Assembly: GCF_902833225.1 (NCBI RefSeq)
Contig: NZ_CADFEI010000001.1
Location: 682,001 to 746,000, forward strand
DNA from: Burkholderia sp. BCC1644
GTDB taxonomy: Bacteria; Pseudomonadota; Gammaproteobacteria; Burkholderiales; Burkholderiaceae
DNA length: 64,000 bases
Direction of reading: 5' to 3'
Shown: positions 17,178 through 25,123 of the stretch, one piece after another
Layout of the letters: each line of letters opens with the position of its first letter
Numbering within the stretch: position 1 is the stretch's first letter
Position numbers and translations under genes: made by a program
The notes under the pieces: generated by a model
The model's input: the letters and a program-made list of their open reading frames with translations, nothing else
Told to the model about the DNA's origin: nothing
Databases searched by the model: none

Positions 17178-17992
17178 CCAACATCACGCTGCTCTGTTCC
17201 GACGGGCCGCATCATCTGTATCTTGCCGCAGAAATCCTCAACGCGTTCGGACACGTTCGTGTCATCGTCGAGCCCGGGCGCGAACAGGCATCGCGCCTGC
17301 TCCGCAACGGCCATTATCGTGCGTATCTGTGGGCACGCTACCACGAATGGCGGCGCAAGATATTTGGCTACGACGCGTACCGCCGACGCTACTTTCTTCG
17401 CGACGACGAGTTACGAACATGGGACACGCTTCGACGTCATGCCGGCGTACAGTATCTGGAAACGCCGTGGATCAACGACGCAATCGTTCTCGATGCACTG
17501 CGCGAAGAAATTTCGGACGTCTATATCGTGATGGGCACCAAGAAGATCGGCGAGGCATTGCTTTCTCTGGTGCCGTCCGATCGCATCATCAACATCCACG
17601 GCGGTCACCTACCGCACTACCGGGGCAATCACTGCTTCTTTTTCGCGCTTCATCACGGTGAACTCGACAAGCTAAGCACGACGATCCATCGCGTGTCCGC
17701 GGGACTCGACACGGGCGCCCTCATCAGCCGCCATTCGGTCCGATTCTCGTCTGTCGACAATTCGGAAACGCTATATTCGCGCGCCGAGCGAGTCGCGGTG
17801 GACAGCCTTGTCGCCCGCATCAAGCAGGACGCCGACATCACCGCGTGGAGCAGCGAACCGCAACCGGGAATCGGTTCGACCTATCGCATGCGCGACCGCG
17901 GCCCGCTCGTCGAACTCGCGCATCACCTCGGCGCAATCCGCCGGCGTCGCGCAGCGGCAAAAGCGACTCACTGCAGGGAGACGACCCGATGA
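17174..17992 (+). CDS. Formyltransferase-family protein
   Basis: A 272-residue protein with the formyltransferase catalytic core: the Asn-His pair in IINIHGGHLPHYRGN (about residues 138-152) and the Asp in AGLDTGALIS (about residue 178). These form the N-H-D triad of 10-formyl-THF-dependent enzymes such as methionyl-tRNA formyltransferase, GART and sugar N-formyltransferases. It lacks the long C-terminal domain of the tRNA enzyme. Start and stop overlap the flanking genes (ATGA on both sides), so it is tightly coupled within the operon. It probably formylates an amino (or hydroxylamino) group of the product or an intermediate; other one-carbon chemistry cannot be excluded. Confidence 0.83.
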   Translation: MTNITLLCSDGPHHLYLAAEILNAFGHVRVIVEPGREQASRLLRNGHYRAYLWARYHEWRRKIFGYDAYRRRYFLRDDELRTWDTLRRHAGVQYLETPWINDAIVLDALREEISDVYIVMGTKKIGEALLSLVPSDRIINIHGGHLPHYRGNHCFFFALHHGELDKLSTTIHRVSAGLDTGALISRHSVRFSSVDNSETLYSRAERVAVDSLVARIKQDADITAWSSEPQPGIGSTYRMRDRGPLVELAHHLGAIRRRRAAAKATHCRETTR

Positions 17993-18591
17993 ACATCGAC
18001 GACGCACTTGTCGGCAAACTGCTCCAGATCGTGCTGTTCTCGGTTCCGCTGATTATCTCTCCAGGGCCGAACAACTTGATGACGACCGCAAACTGCGCGC
18101 AGTTCGGATATCGGTGCACACTTCCGTCACTGACCGGCATCTCGTTCGGCGTGTTCGTCTTGTTCATGGTTATCGCGCTTGGGCTGTTCGGCGTGATGAA
18201 CCGCTACCCGTTGCTGCATCCTGCGTTGAAGGTGGCTGGATCCGTGTACATCCTGTACCTGACTTACAAGCTCTATGCATCGCCGCCGCCAAACGCCGAG
18301 AATCGGTCGATCGAGCGGCCGATTACGTTCGCTGAGGCCGCGTTGCTGCAGGTCGTGAATCCGAAAATCTGGCTGCTCGGAGCCAGCACGGCGTCGACGT
18401 TCCTGCCGTTGACGGGCCACGTCTACATCGACGCGCTGCTCCTGTCGCTCACACTCGGGATCGTTTTCTTCCCGTGCAATTCGATGTGGGCCGTATGCGG
18501 CCTCGTGATGTGTCGAGTCCTGCGCGGCAAGACGCTCCAGCGCATCCTGGCGCTACTGTCCGCCTCGTCGATCGCGCTCCTGCTGCTCTGA
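17989..18591 (+). CDS. LysE/RhtB-family amino-acid exporter
   Basis: A 200-residue membrane protein with SPGPNNLMTTANCAQFG in the first helix and QVVNPKIWLLGAS in the middle, both LysE-family hallmarks. The ATG at 17989 overlaps the formyltransferase stop codon (ATGA), so an upstream extension is rejected. It is the third LysE exporter of the cluster and the only one on the rightward operon. It most resembles the one at 5044-5667 in the first-helix motif. Export of the final product, or of a formylated or acetylated form, is the likely role. Confidence 0.9.
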   Translation: MNIDDALVGKLLQIVLFSVPLIISPGPNNLMTTANCAQFGYRCTLPSLTGISFGVFVLFMVIALGLFGVMNRYPLLHPALKVAGSVYILYLTYKLYASPPPNAENRSIERPITFAEAALLQVVNPKIWLLGASTASTFLPLTGHVYIDALLLSLTLGIVFFPCNSMWAVCGLVMCRVLRGKTLQRILALLSASSIALLLL

Positions 18592-18631
18592 ACACGATCG
18601 CGGCCCCCCCCCGTTTCGGAGACGCCAACCC

Positions 18632-19588
18632 GTGAAACACATCGTTCTGGCCTTCTGCATCGATCTCAACAAGGACCCGGTTTCGGCGCACGTGCTCGAG
18701 AGACTTCTCTCATCCGGCGTCGAATGGCAAGTCGCAGGCACCTTTGACGGACGTCCGATACTGCAGACGCGATCCGGAGGCGTACGTTATGACCTGTTAC
18801 AGCTCGACGAGGTGCTCAGCCACCACTATCGACACTACGCTCCGCTGCTGAACGAGGCCTTTGGTGACGCCGACGCGATCGTGATCGTCAACTGGCACGA
18901 AGGGAAAAATGCCCCTGACCGCATCTTCACGATCCAGACGACCGGCGACATGGAAAGCGGAACGTTCAGCCCGGTCGATCCCGCCATAACACGCAGCCTG
19001 TTTCTGACCGTCGAACACGAGCGCCAGAAAGCGTGTCTCGATTCGTATTCAACGTGGATGGAGGCCACGCACTGGTCTGGCCCGCTCTACGGTGCACAGT
19101 CCGGCAGCTTCGTCTCAATGGTCAGGCCGTCGGTCATTGATCTCGAAATCGGCAGCACGGCGAACGCATGGGCGTGTCCGGATGCGGCCAACGTAATCGC
19201 ACGCGCGTTGTTGACCGTGGGCGAACGGATCGTTGAACCGGCGATCTCGCTGCTCTGCATCGGCGGAACCCACTTCGAACCCGGCTTCACACAGCTGCTG
19301 CGCGACTATGGCGACACGCAAGGACTCGCACTATCGCACGTGCTCCCCAATCACTGGCTCGTCGCGCACGGCTACGACTCGCCCGAACGGCTGGCGGACC
19401 TCGTCACATGCGCCAGATCGATCAAGGACGGTATCGATGCGGTCGCATTTCACGACAACCTGAAGGGTGCCCACAAGCAGCAGGTACGCAACCTTGCGAG
19501 CGAACTTCGAGTTCCCGCCCTCTCGCATCGCAAGTTAAGGTCATCCGATCTGGCCGGCTTGATCCGGAATACCCACACCGCCCCCTGA
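18632..19588 (+). CDS. DTD2/GEK1-like D-aminoacyl-tRNA deacylase homologue
   Basis: A 318-residue protein that I match to the archaeal/plant D-aminoacyl-tRNA deacylase family (DtdA/DTD2/GEK1), not to bacterial DTD. The supporting blocks in order are FTIQTTGD (99-106), MEATHWSGP (143-151), DLEIGSTANAW (170-180), GGTHFEPGFT (211-220) and SHVLPNHWL (235-243), which correspond to the family's ATHHGP, EIGS, GGGHYAPRFT and GHILPKY motifs. Family enzymes hydrolyse D-aminoacyl- and aldehyde-modified aminoacyl-tRNAs. Start is GTG with GGAGA upstream. As the last gene of a non-proteinogenic amino-acid operon it probably clears tRNA mischarged with the product, giving self-resistance. Its 3' end overlaps the convergent AraC gene by about 48 bp. 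Confidence 0.8.
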   Translation: MKHIVLAFCIDLNKDPVSAHVLERLLSSGVEWQVAGTFDGRPILQTRSGGVRYDLLQLDEVLSHHYRHYAPLLNEAFGDADAIVIVNWHEGKNAPDRIFTIQTTGDMESGTFSPVDPAITRSLFLTVEHERQKACLDSYSTWMEATHWSGPLYGAQSGSFVSMVRPSVIDLEIGSTANAWACPDAANVIARALLTVGERIVEPAISLLCIGGTHFEPGFTQLLRDYGDTQGLALSHVLPNHWLVAHGYDSPERLADLVTCARSIKDGIDAVAFHDNLKGAHKQQVRNLASELRVPALSHRKLRSSDLAGLIRNTHTAP

Positions 19589-20476
19589 TCTGAGCGAGGT
19601 CGATTTCCCGCGCAGCGCACCGGGAGAGTAGCCGTAGTGTCGCTTGAATGCGGTAGAGAACCGGCTGTGCTGCGCGTAGCCACACTCGAGCGCAATGCTC
19701 ATGATCTTCTGATTGGTGTGTTTCAGCAGGTCATGCGCGTGGCGCATTCGCAGCTCGGTCAAAAACGCATGCGGAGACTGATCGAACGTGTTCTTGAATT
19801 TGCGCAGGAAGTGATAGCGGCTGAGATTCACGAGATCCGCCAGATGTTCGAGCCGCACGATCTCGCCGAGATTGGCGTTGCAATACTCGCGAATCTGGTC
19901 GGCCTGCTTCGCCGACAGGCGGCCACGCGCATCCACGCGTTCCAGGTCGGCCGCCGCGAAGTCACGGATCGCATTGAGCAGAATCCAGCTCATCAAGCTA
20001 TCGATACCAAGCGACAGCGTGCCGTCGGTCCAGTCCGCCTGCGCGATGCTGTTCGCCGCCGCGCTGATGACAGGGGACGGCTCCTGGAATACCTCGCGGA
20101 ACTGGTAAGTCTCCAGCGGCTGGCGCAAGGACCGAATCATGCTGGGTTCGAAATTGGGAAAATCGAAGTATATGTGCAGAAAATTGAGGCGCTCGCTAAT
20201 CCGCCACTGCGATTCGCCTTCGCCAACCGGAAACAGACAAACCGCGCTTTCAAAGCCTCGGCGAACGACGTGCCGTCCATCGACCTGAGCGCAATTTTCA
20301 CCGCCCGACAAATAGACACTCAGCACATTCTCCGCCGAGCTCTCATATTCTGTCAGCGTATTACGACCTGTCCATTCTGACAGGATTATGCCCGACGGCA
20401 GTTGCGTCGATCGAACAACTTCTGCTCCTGCCGAATTCAACGCACCTCGGACTGTAATCGAGTTTGAGCAAGACAT
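19541..20476 (-). CDS. AraC-family transcriptional regulator
   Basis: A 311-residue regulator with a C-terminal AraC/XylS DNA-binding domain (about residues 195-295): first helix-turn-helix region VRLEHLADLVNLSRYHFLRK, second MSIALECGYAQHSRFSTAFK, then the closing GYSPGALR. The N-terminal 180 residues resemble the cupin-type sensor halves of this family but the ligand cannot be told. The ATG at 20476 is preferred to a TTG three codons earlier. It lies convergent to, and overlaps, the DTD2-like gene at the right end of the cluster. It is the only regulator in the cluster and is likely to control the divergent operons from the 12.1-12.7 kb region. Confidence 0.9.
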   Translation of the reverse strand: MSCSNSITVRGALNSAGAEVVRSTQLPSGIILSEWTGRNTLTEYESSAENVLSVYLSGGENCAQVDGRHVVRRGFESAVCLFPVGEGESQWRISERLNFLHIYFDFPNFEPSMIRSLRQPLETYQFREVFQEPSPVISAAANSIAQADWTDGTLSLGIDSLMSWILLNAIRDFAAADLERVDARGRLSAKQADQIREYCNANLGEIVRLEHLADLVNLSRYHFLRKFKNTFDQSPHAFLTELRMRHAHDLLKHTNQKIMSIALECGYAQHSRFSTAFKRHYGYSPGALRGKSTSLRSGGGVGIPDQAGQIG

Positions 20477-21520
20477 GTGTCGCAATCACCGGTTGTTAAT
20501 GTGGCACGGAAAGACGGCTTTCCTCTTGGGGGATACTGCACACGCTTTTGGGAGTAGGTCGCACCACTTTGGGGAAACGTCGGACATCACACGTTGAAAC
20601 CATGCTGTCTTTTTGGACCGTGGTCAGCCTCGTTAGCTTACCTTAAGTCCGGCGGAAGCGGCCGGACACCTCGTCTGGATTTCCGGCTCAAGTACCTGAG
20701 GGCCTCACCCACACTCGCCGCGGCCTTTCTCTGATGGCGGCCATTCTCGTCGATCGACACCCTATACGCCGCGAACCGTCTTTCCGAAAATGGGAGTTAC
20801 TCGCAAATCGTGGCGAAAACTCGTCGGGTCAGCATCGTTTTTTCCGAGTCGATGCCATTTTAGTCTCGGCGAATCGAGGCGCGAGTCAAGCGACTCACAC
20901 GAGCAAGAACGATAACCTCGTCCATCGCTTCAACAATATGCAATCGCCCGTGATAAAGCGGCACGGCAAATATGAGCCCGTTCGGGAGCACGCACGCGAT
21001 GCTGACAATCGCCATCGTTTGAAGCCCCGCGCTTCGCGCCGATCGACCAGATGATCGAACTCGTCTAGTACTCGACCCTGTTCAATACGGCGACGATAAA
21101 AAATGCTTGCTGCAGGTTCGGGAAGCAATAGTGACTTGAATCGGGTTTCATCAGACTCAATACGATTTCGCCGACGGCATACTCAACGAGCGCGCTCTTG
21201 GTTGCCTGCGACCAATCTAGTATCGACCGGCATTGATATTTCTTCGGGCCTACGGCCAACGCGACTCGTCCCGGCTTACCACCCGGTCATCGCCCTCCGA
21301 TACCCATCGATCGCGAAAAGCAACCGCTTGTTGCCGCTATTGATCGGCGCTCATCGCACTCATCGTGACAAGCGCCATCGAGCATTTTTGACGATCGAAA
21401 GGACCGCGATTCAGATTCGGACAGCGAAGCCAGAATCGCCGATTTTGTGCCATCACCCTGTCTTTTAACATATTTAATACGCCAGGTCGGCACAGCCATT
21501 CACCGCTTTTGAAGCACCGG
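20477..21520. other. Gene-poor, lower-GC stretch at the cluster border
   Basis: About 1 kb with no recognisable gene on either strand. It holds several short open frames (the longest are about 106 and 121 codons on the + strand), none with a known family or ribosome site. The base composition is still like the cluster and unlike the GC-rich genes that begin at about 21.5 kb. It probably contains the promoter of the AraC gene and may be decayed remnants of genes from the insertion event; no terminal repeats or transposase fragments were identified. Confidence 0.4.
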
Positions 21521-21697
21521 TTACTTGACGCACCGGCAGCGCGCCGCGAATTCCTTGCTGATCGTCACCGAGACCATCCCGTAAGCGCCGCGCGGCGGCT
21601 TGCCGTCCGTGCATGCGGCGCTGTCCGACACCCGGTACACGATATTGCCGCGCTTGAACGACCAGTCGGTGCTCACGCACGGGAATGGCGGAACCAT
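21521..21697 (-). CDS. Small 58-residue protein downstream of the MocR regulator
   Basis: A short frame beginning MVPPFPCVSTDWSFKRG and ending ISKEFAARCRCVK, with four cysteines. It starts 4 bp after the stop codon of the MocR regulator gene and could be co-transcribed with it. The composition looks protein-like (regular charged and aromatic spacing) and less like a shadow frame, but I recognise no family and no signal peptide. It might be the tail of a longer decayed gene, because it ends where the low-GC stretch begins. Confidence 0.35.
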   Translation of the reverse strand: MVPPFPCVSTDWSFKRGNIVYRVSDSAACTDGKPPRGAYGMVSVTISKEFAARCRCVK

Positions 21698-21701
21698 ACC
21701 G

Positions 21702-23180
21702 TCACGCGTTACTCGCGTCCACCCGCTCCGCAATCGCCGACAACATCCGCAACATCGGCTCGAACGCGTCGGCCGACGTATTGCCGAAACCGAGCACGAG
21801 CCCGTTGCCCGCCCGCGCCGCATCGATCGAAAAACCCGACAGCGGAAACGGTCCGATGCCGTACGCGCGCGCCGCCTCGACGATCGCACGATCGCGATAA
21901 CGCGCCGGCATCCGCAACGCGAGATGCAGCCCGCACGGCCCGCCCTCGACCTGGTGCGGCACGCGCAGGCTGCTGTCGAGCGCGGCGAGCAGCAAGCGCC
22001 GCCGGTCGCGATACAGCCGGCGCATCCGCCCGAGATGCCGGCCGTACTCGCCCGTCTCGATGAAATCGGCCAGCGCGAGCTGCACATGACGCGTCCCGCC
22101 GCGCAGCATCTCCGGCAGCACCGGCCGCACGGCGGCCAGCAACGCCTCGGGCAGCACGAGAAAACCGATCCGCAGCGCCGGAAACATCGTCTTGCTGAAC
22201 GAACCGAGATAGACGACCGGCGAATCGGGCGCGAGCCCGTGCATCGCGCCGATCGGCTCGCCGGTGTGACGGAATTCGCTGTCGTAATCGTCCTCGATGA
22301 TCCACGCGCGATGCCGGCGCGCCGCGTCGATCAGCGCGAGCCGGCGCGAAATCGACAGCACGGCGCCGGTCGGGAACTGGTTCGACGGCGTCGTATAGAC
22401 GAGGCGCGGCGTCCGATCACGCCAGTCGTCCTCTTCCGCGTGCAGCCCCTCCGCGTCGACCGGCATCGGCACGACCTCGAGATCGGCCGCCTGCATCGCC
22501 GTGCGTGCGCCGCGATAGCCGGGCTCCTCGACCCACACCGTATCGCCCGGGTTCGTCAGCAGTTGCGCGCACAGCGCAATCGCGCCCTGCGCGCCTTCCG
22601 TGATCACGATCTGCTCGGGATCGCAGCGTACGCCGCGTGTCACGGCCAGGTGGCGCGCGATCGATTCGCGCAGCGCTCGCTCGCCGAGCGGATCGCCGTA
22701 CGCCAGCAGATCGCGGCCGGCGCGGCGCAGCGCGCGGTCGATCGCGTGCCGCCATGCGTCCACCGGGAAATGCGACAGCGCGGGCACGCCCGGCCGGAAG
22801 CCCTCCGACTCGCCGGTGCCGACGAGGCTCGGGCGAATCCGGCCGAGCCGCTGCGCGACGGCCGGCGGCGCCGCTCGCCGGCGCGGCGGCGCCGGCCGCG
22901 ACAGCCCGACCACACGCGTGCCGCGACGGTCGGACTGCAGGAAGCCTTCGGCGACGAGCTGCTCGTAGACGGCAGCCGTCGTGTTGCGCGACACGCCGAG
23001 CGTCTCGGCCAGCGCGCGCGTACCGGGCAGCCGCGTGCCGGCCGGCATCGCGCCGCCAAGAATCGCGTCGCGCACGCGGCGCAGCAACTGGCGCTGCAGC
23101 GAAGGCGCGCCCGGCGCGCGCGTCAGCGGGGCGTCGAGCGGCAGCAACGGCGCGTCGCCGGAAGGAAAGGCAGTCGTCAT
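21702..23180 (-). CDS. MocR-type (GntR-HTH plus aminotransferase-like) regulator
   Basis: A 492-residue regulator. The N-terminus (about residues 25-95) is a GntR winged helix: LQRQLLRRVRDAIL, GTRLPGTRALAETLGVSRNTTAAVYEQL. The rest is a class I aminotransferase-like domain with the PLP-binding lysine in LGSFSKTMFPALRIG and the pattern EEPGYRGART and EDDYDSEFR. MocR proteins (PdxR, GabR, TauR) sense PLP or PLP-linked amino compounds. ATG 23180 is chosen because the helix-turn-helix begins shortly after it; a longer frame runs into the divergent promoter. It is transcribed away from the double-GNAT gene at 23375, so it probably regulates that gene through the 195-bp gap. Confidence 0.9.
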   Translation of the reverse strand: MTTAFPSGDAPLLPLDAPLTRAPGAPSLQRQLLRRVRDAILGGAMPAGTRLPGTRALAETLGVSRNTTAAVYEQLVAEGFLQSDRRGTRVVGLSRPAPPRRRAAPPAVAQRLGRIRPSLVGTGESEGFRPGVPALSHFPVDAWRHAIDRALRRAGRDLLAYGDPLGERALRESIARHLAVTRGVRCDPEQIVITEGAQGAIALCAQLLTNPGDTVWVEEPGYRGARTAMQAADLEVVPMPVDAEGLHAEEDDWRDRTPRLVYTTPSNQFPTGAVLSISRRLALIDAARRHRAWIIEDDYDSEFRHTGEPIGAMHGLAPDSPVVYLGSFSKTMFPALRIGFLVLPEALLAAVRPVLPEMLRGGTRHVQLALADFIETGEYGRHLGRMRRLYRDRRRLLLAALDSSLRVPHQVEGGPCGLHLALRMPARYRDRAIVEAARAYGIGPFPLSGFSIDAARAGNGLVLGFGNTSADAFEPMLRMLSAIAERVDASNA

Positions 23181-23374
23181 CGGAACATCGCGGCGTGAAA
23201 GTGTCGGAACGTGGGATCCAGATGATGGCACCCGATCGTGGCCCGATCGTGTCCCAATCGTGGCACCATAAATTTGCCAATCTCTGGCGCTTCTCATGGT
23301 ACCTCGCGAGGACTACGATCGTCTGCATGCCGGCATGTCGCCGGCCGCCAACCGAAGCGAGATCGACCTTGTCC

Positions 23375-24571
23375 ATGCTCACCAACGCCTTCCAGCAATC
23401 CATCGGCCACCCCGTTCCCGACTGGTCCACGCGCCCGCGCCCGGAGCGCATCGCGATCGAAGGCCGCTACTGCCGGCTCGAACCGCTCGACGCCGACCGC
23501 CATGCGGCCGACCTGTTCGCGGCCTACTCGCAAGCGCCCGACGGCAGCGACTGGACCTATCTCGCACACGGCCCGTACGCCGACGAATCGAGCTACCGCG
23601 ACTACGCACGCACCGCGCAGGCAAGCCCTGACCCGCTGCACTACACGGTGATCGATCGCGCCACCGGCCGCGCGGTCGGCACGCTCGCGCTGATGCGCAT
23701 CGATCCGGCCAACGGCGTGATCGAAGTCGGCTCCGTCACGTTCTCGCCGCTGCTCAAGCGCACGCCGATCTCGACCGAAGCGCAGTACCTGCTGATGAAG
23801 TACGCGTTCGACACGCTCGGCTACCGGCGCTACGAATGGAAGTGCGACGACCTCAACGAACCGTCGCGCAAGGCGGCCGCGCGGCTGGGCTTCCGTTACG
23901 AAGGTACGTTCCGGCAGGCGATCATCTACCGCGGCCGCAATCGCGACACCGCGTGGTTCTCGATCATCGACGGCGAGTGGCCGGACGTGCGCACTGCGTT
24001 CGACGCGTGGCTCGCGCCGGAGAACTTCGACGCGCAGGGCAATCAGCGCCAGTCGCTCACCGCGATCCGCCACGCGCAGGCCGGCGCGCGCGACGCGGCG
24101 GCCCGCGCGAACGACGCCACGCGCGTCACGGTGCGCCCGCTCGTCGCCGCCGACGAAGCCGCATGGCGCCCGCTGTGGCAGGGCTATCAGAAGTTCTACA
24201 ACACCGCACTGAGCGACACGGTGTTCGCGACGACGTGGGCGCGCCTGATGGATCCGGCCGAACCGATGTTCGTGCTGGGCGCATTCGACGCGTCGGGCGC
24301 GCTGGTCGGGATCGTGCATTCGATCTACCACCGCTCGTGCTGGACCGAAGGGCCGTACTGCTACCTGCAGGACCTGTACACGGCGCCCGACGCTCGCGGG
24401 CAAGGCGCAGGCGGCGCGCTGATCGAAGCCGTGTACGAACGCGCGCGCGACGCCGGCGCGAGCCGCGTGTACTGGCTCACGCACGAGACCAACACGACCG
24501 CACGCGCGCTGTACGACAAGCTCGCGAACAACGCGGGGTTCATCCAGTACCGGCACGATCTGAAGAAGTAA
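23375..24571 (+). CDS. Double GNAT-domain acetyltransferase
   Basis: A 398-residue protein with two fused GNAT domains. Residues about 20-195 are of the RimJ/RimL type (RIAIEGRYCRLEPLD, WKCDDLNEPSRKAAARLGFRYEG). Residues about 240-398 form a second GNAT domain (TVRPLVAADEAAWRPLW, YTAPDARGQGAGGALIEAV, HETNTTARALYDKLA). Each half on its own matches the length of a stand-alone enzyme, so this looks like a gene fusion. It is divergent from a MocR regulator. Substrates are unknown; the second half resembles small amine acetyltransferases. Confidence 0.88.
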   Translation: MLTNAFQQSIGHPVPDWSTRPRPERIAIEGRYCRLEPLDADRHAADLFAAYSQAPDGSDWTYLAHGPYADESSYRDYARTAQASPDPLHYTVIDRATGRAVGTLALMRIDPANGVIEVGSVTFSPLLKRTPISTEAQYLLMKYAFDTLGYRRYEWKCDDLNEPSRKAAARLGFRYEGTFRQAIIYRGRNRDTAWFSIIDGEWPDVRTAFDAWLAPENFDAQGNQRQSLTAIRHAQAGARDAAARANDATRVTVRPLVAADEAAWRPLWQGYQKFYNTALSDTVFATTWARLMDPAEPMFVLGAFDASGALVGIVHSIYHRSCWTEGPYCYLQDLYTAPDARGQGAGGALIEAVYERARDAGASRVYWLTHETNTTARALYDKLANNAGFIQYRHDLKK

Positions 24572-24599
24572 GCCGATCCGCGGCCGGCCGGCGTTCCGT

Positions 24600-25082
24600 T
24601 CAGTCGAACACGTCGGCCGGATCGTGCGCGTCGTCGTGCTCCGGCGCCGCCTCCCGCATCGCGTCGGCCGCACCCGGCACCGCCGCCGGGCAGATCATCT
24701 CGTCGCCATTGGCCGGCACGGGCCGCCGCACCGGCCGGAACACCGGCTCGCCCGGCTCGATCGGCCGCCCCGACAGCGCACAGCGGCCCGGCTGCAGCGC
24801 GACGCGCAAGCGCCAGCGTTGCTCGCCGTAATGGCACCGGCCGCTCTCGACCCATCGAATCAGCAGCCCGTCGTCACCGGCCTCCAGCACCGTGACGAAC
24901 AGTTGCCGACGCAACGGCGAAACCGCTGCCGCAGCGTGCTCCGGGATCGCTGCACGGCCGATCGTCACGAGCGGATGCGCGACAACACCATCTTGCGGCG
25001 GCCGCTCTTCGTGCTCGCCACCGGCAGGCGCATCGCACGACACGTCTTCTTCGCAGAACGGGCTTTCCATGGTGTTGAGCAT
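24600..25082 (-). CDS. DUF3331 protein
   Basis: A 160-residue protein that contains the DUF3331 core seen in Burkholderia proteins: IRWVESGRCHYGEQRWR followed by PGRCALSGRPIEPGEPVFRP, with paired cysteines that could bind metal. Function is unknown. Residues 1-55 and the acidic C-terminus (EHDDAHDPADVFD) are low in pattern. ATG 25082 begins MLNTMESPFCEED. It lies about 40 bp downstream of the MFS exporter gene on the same strand and may be co-transcribed with it. Confidence 0.75.
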   Translation of the reverse strand: MLNTMESPFCEEDVSCDAPAGGEHEERPPQDGVVAHPLVTIGRAAIPEHAAAAVSPLRRQLFVTVLEAGDDGLLIRWVESGRCHYGEQRWRLRVALQPGRCALSGRPIEPGEPVFRPVRRPVPANGDEMICPAAVPGAADAMREAAPEHDDAHDPADVFD

Positions 25083-25123
25083 GCTTGACGAGTTTCCATG
25101 CAGATTGAACGGCACCGGCGCAC

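Noticed and set aside
439..20476. Known Burkholderia clusters such as fragin/valdiazen, or the AMB (methoxyvinylglycine) type
   Set aside because: The halogenase, kinase, lyase fusion and DTD2-like genes are not part of those clusters as I know them.
20734..21468. Two + strand frames of about 106 and 121 codons as genes
   Set aside because: No ribosome site, family or conserved motif; treated as possible decayed sequence.
22637..23374. Long upstream extension of the double-GNAT frame
   Set aside because: It runs opposite the MocR gene and has no ribosome site; GC-rich DNA keeps frames open by chance.
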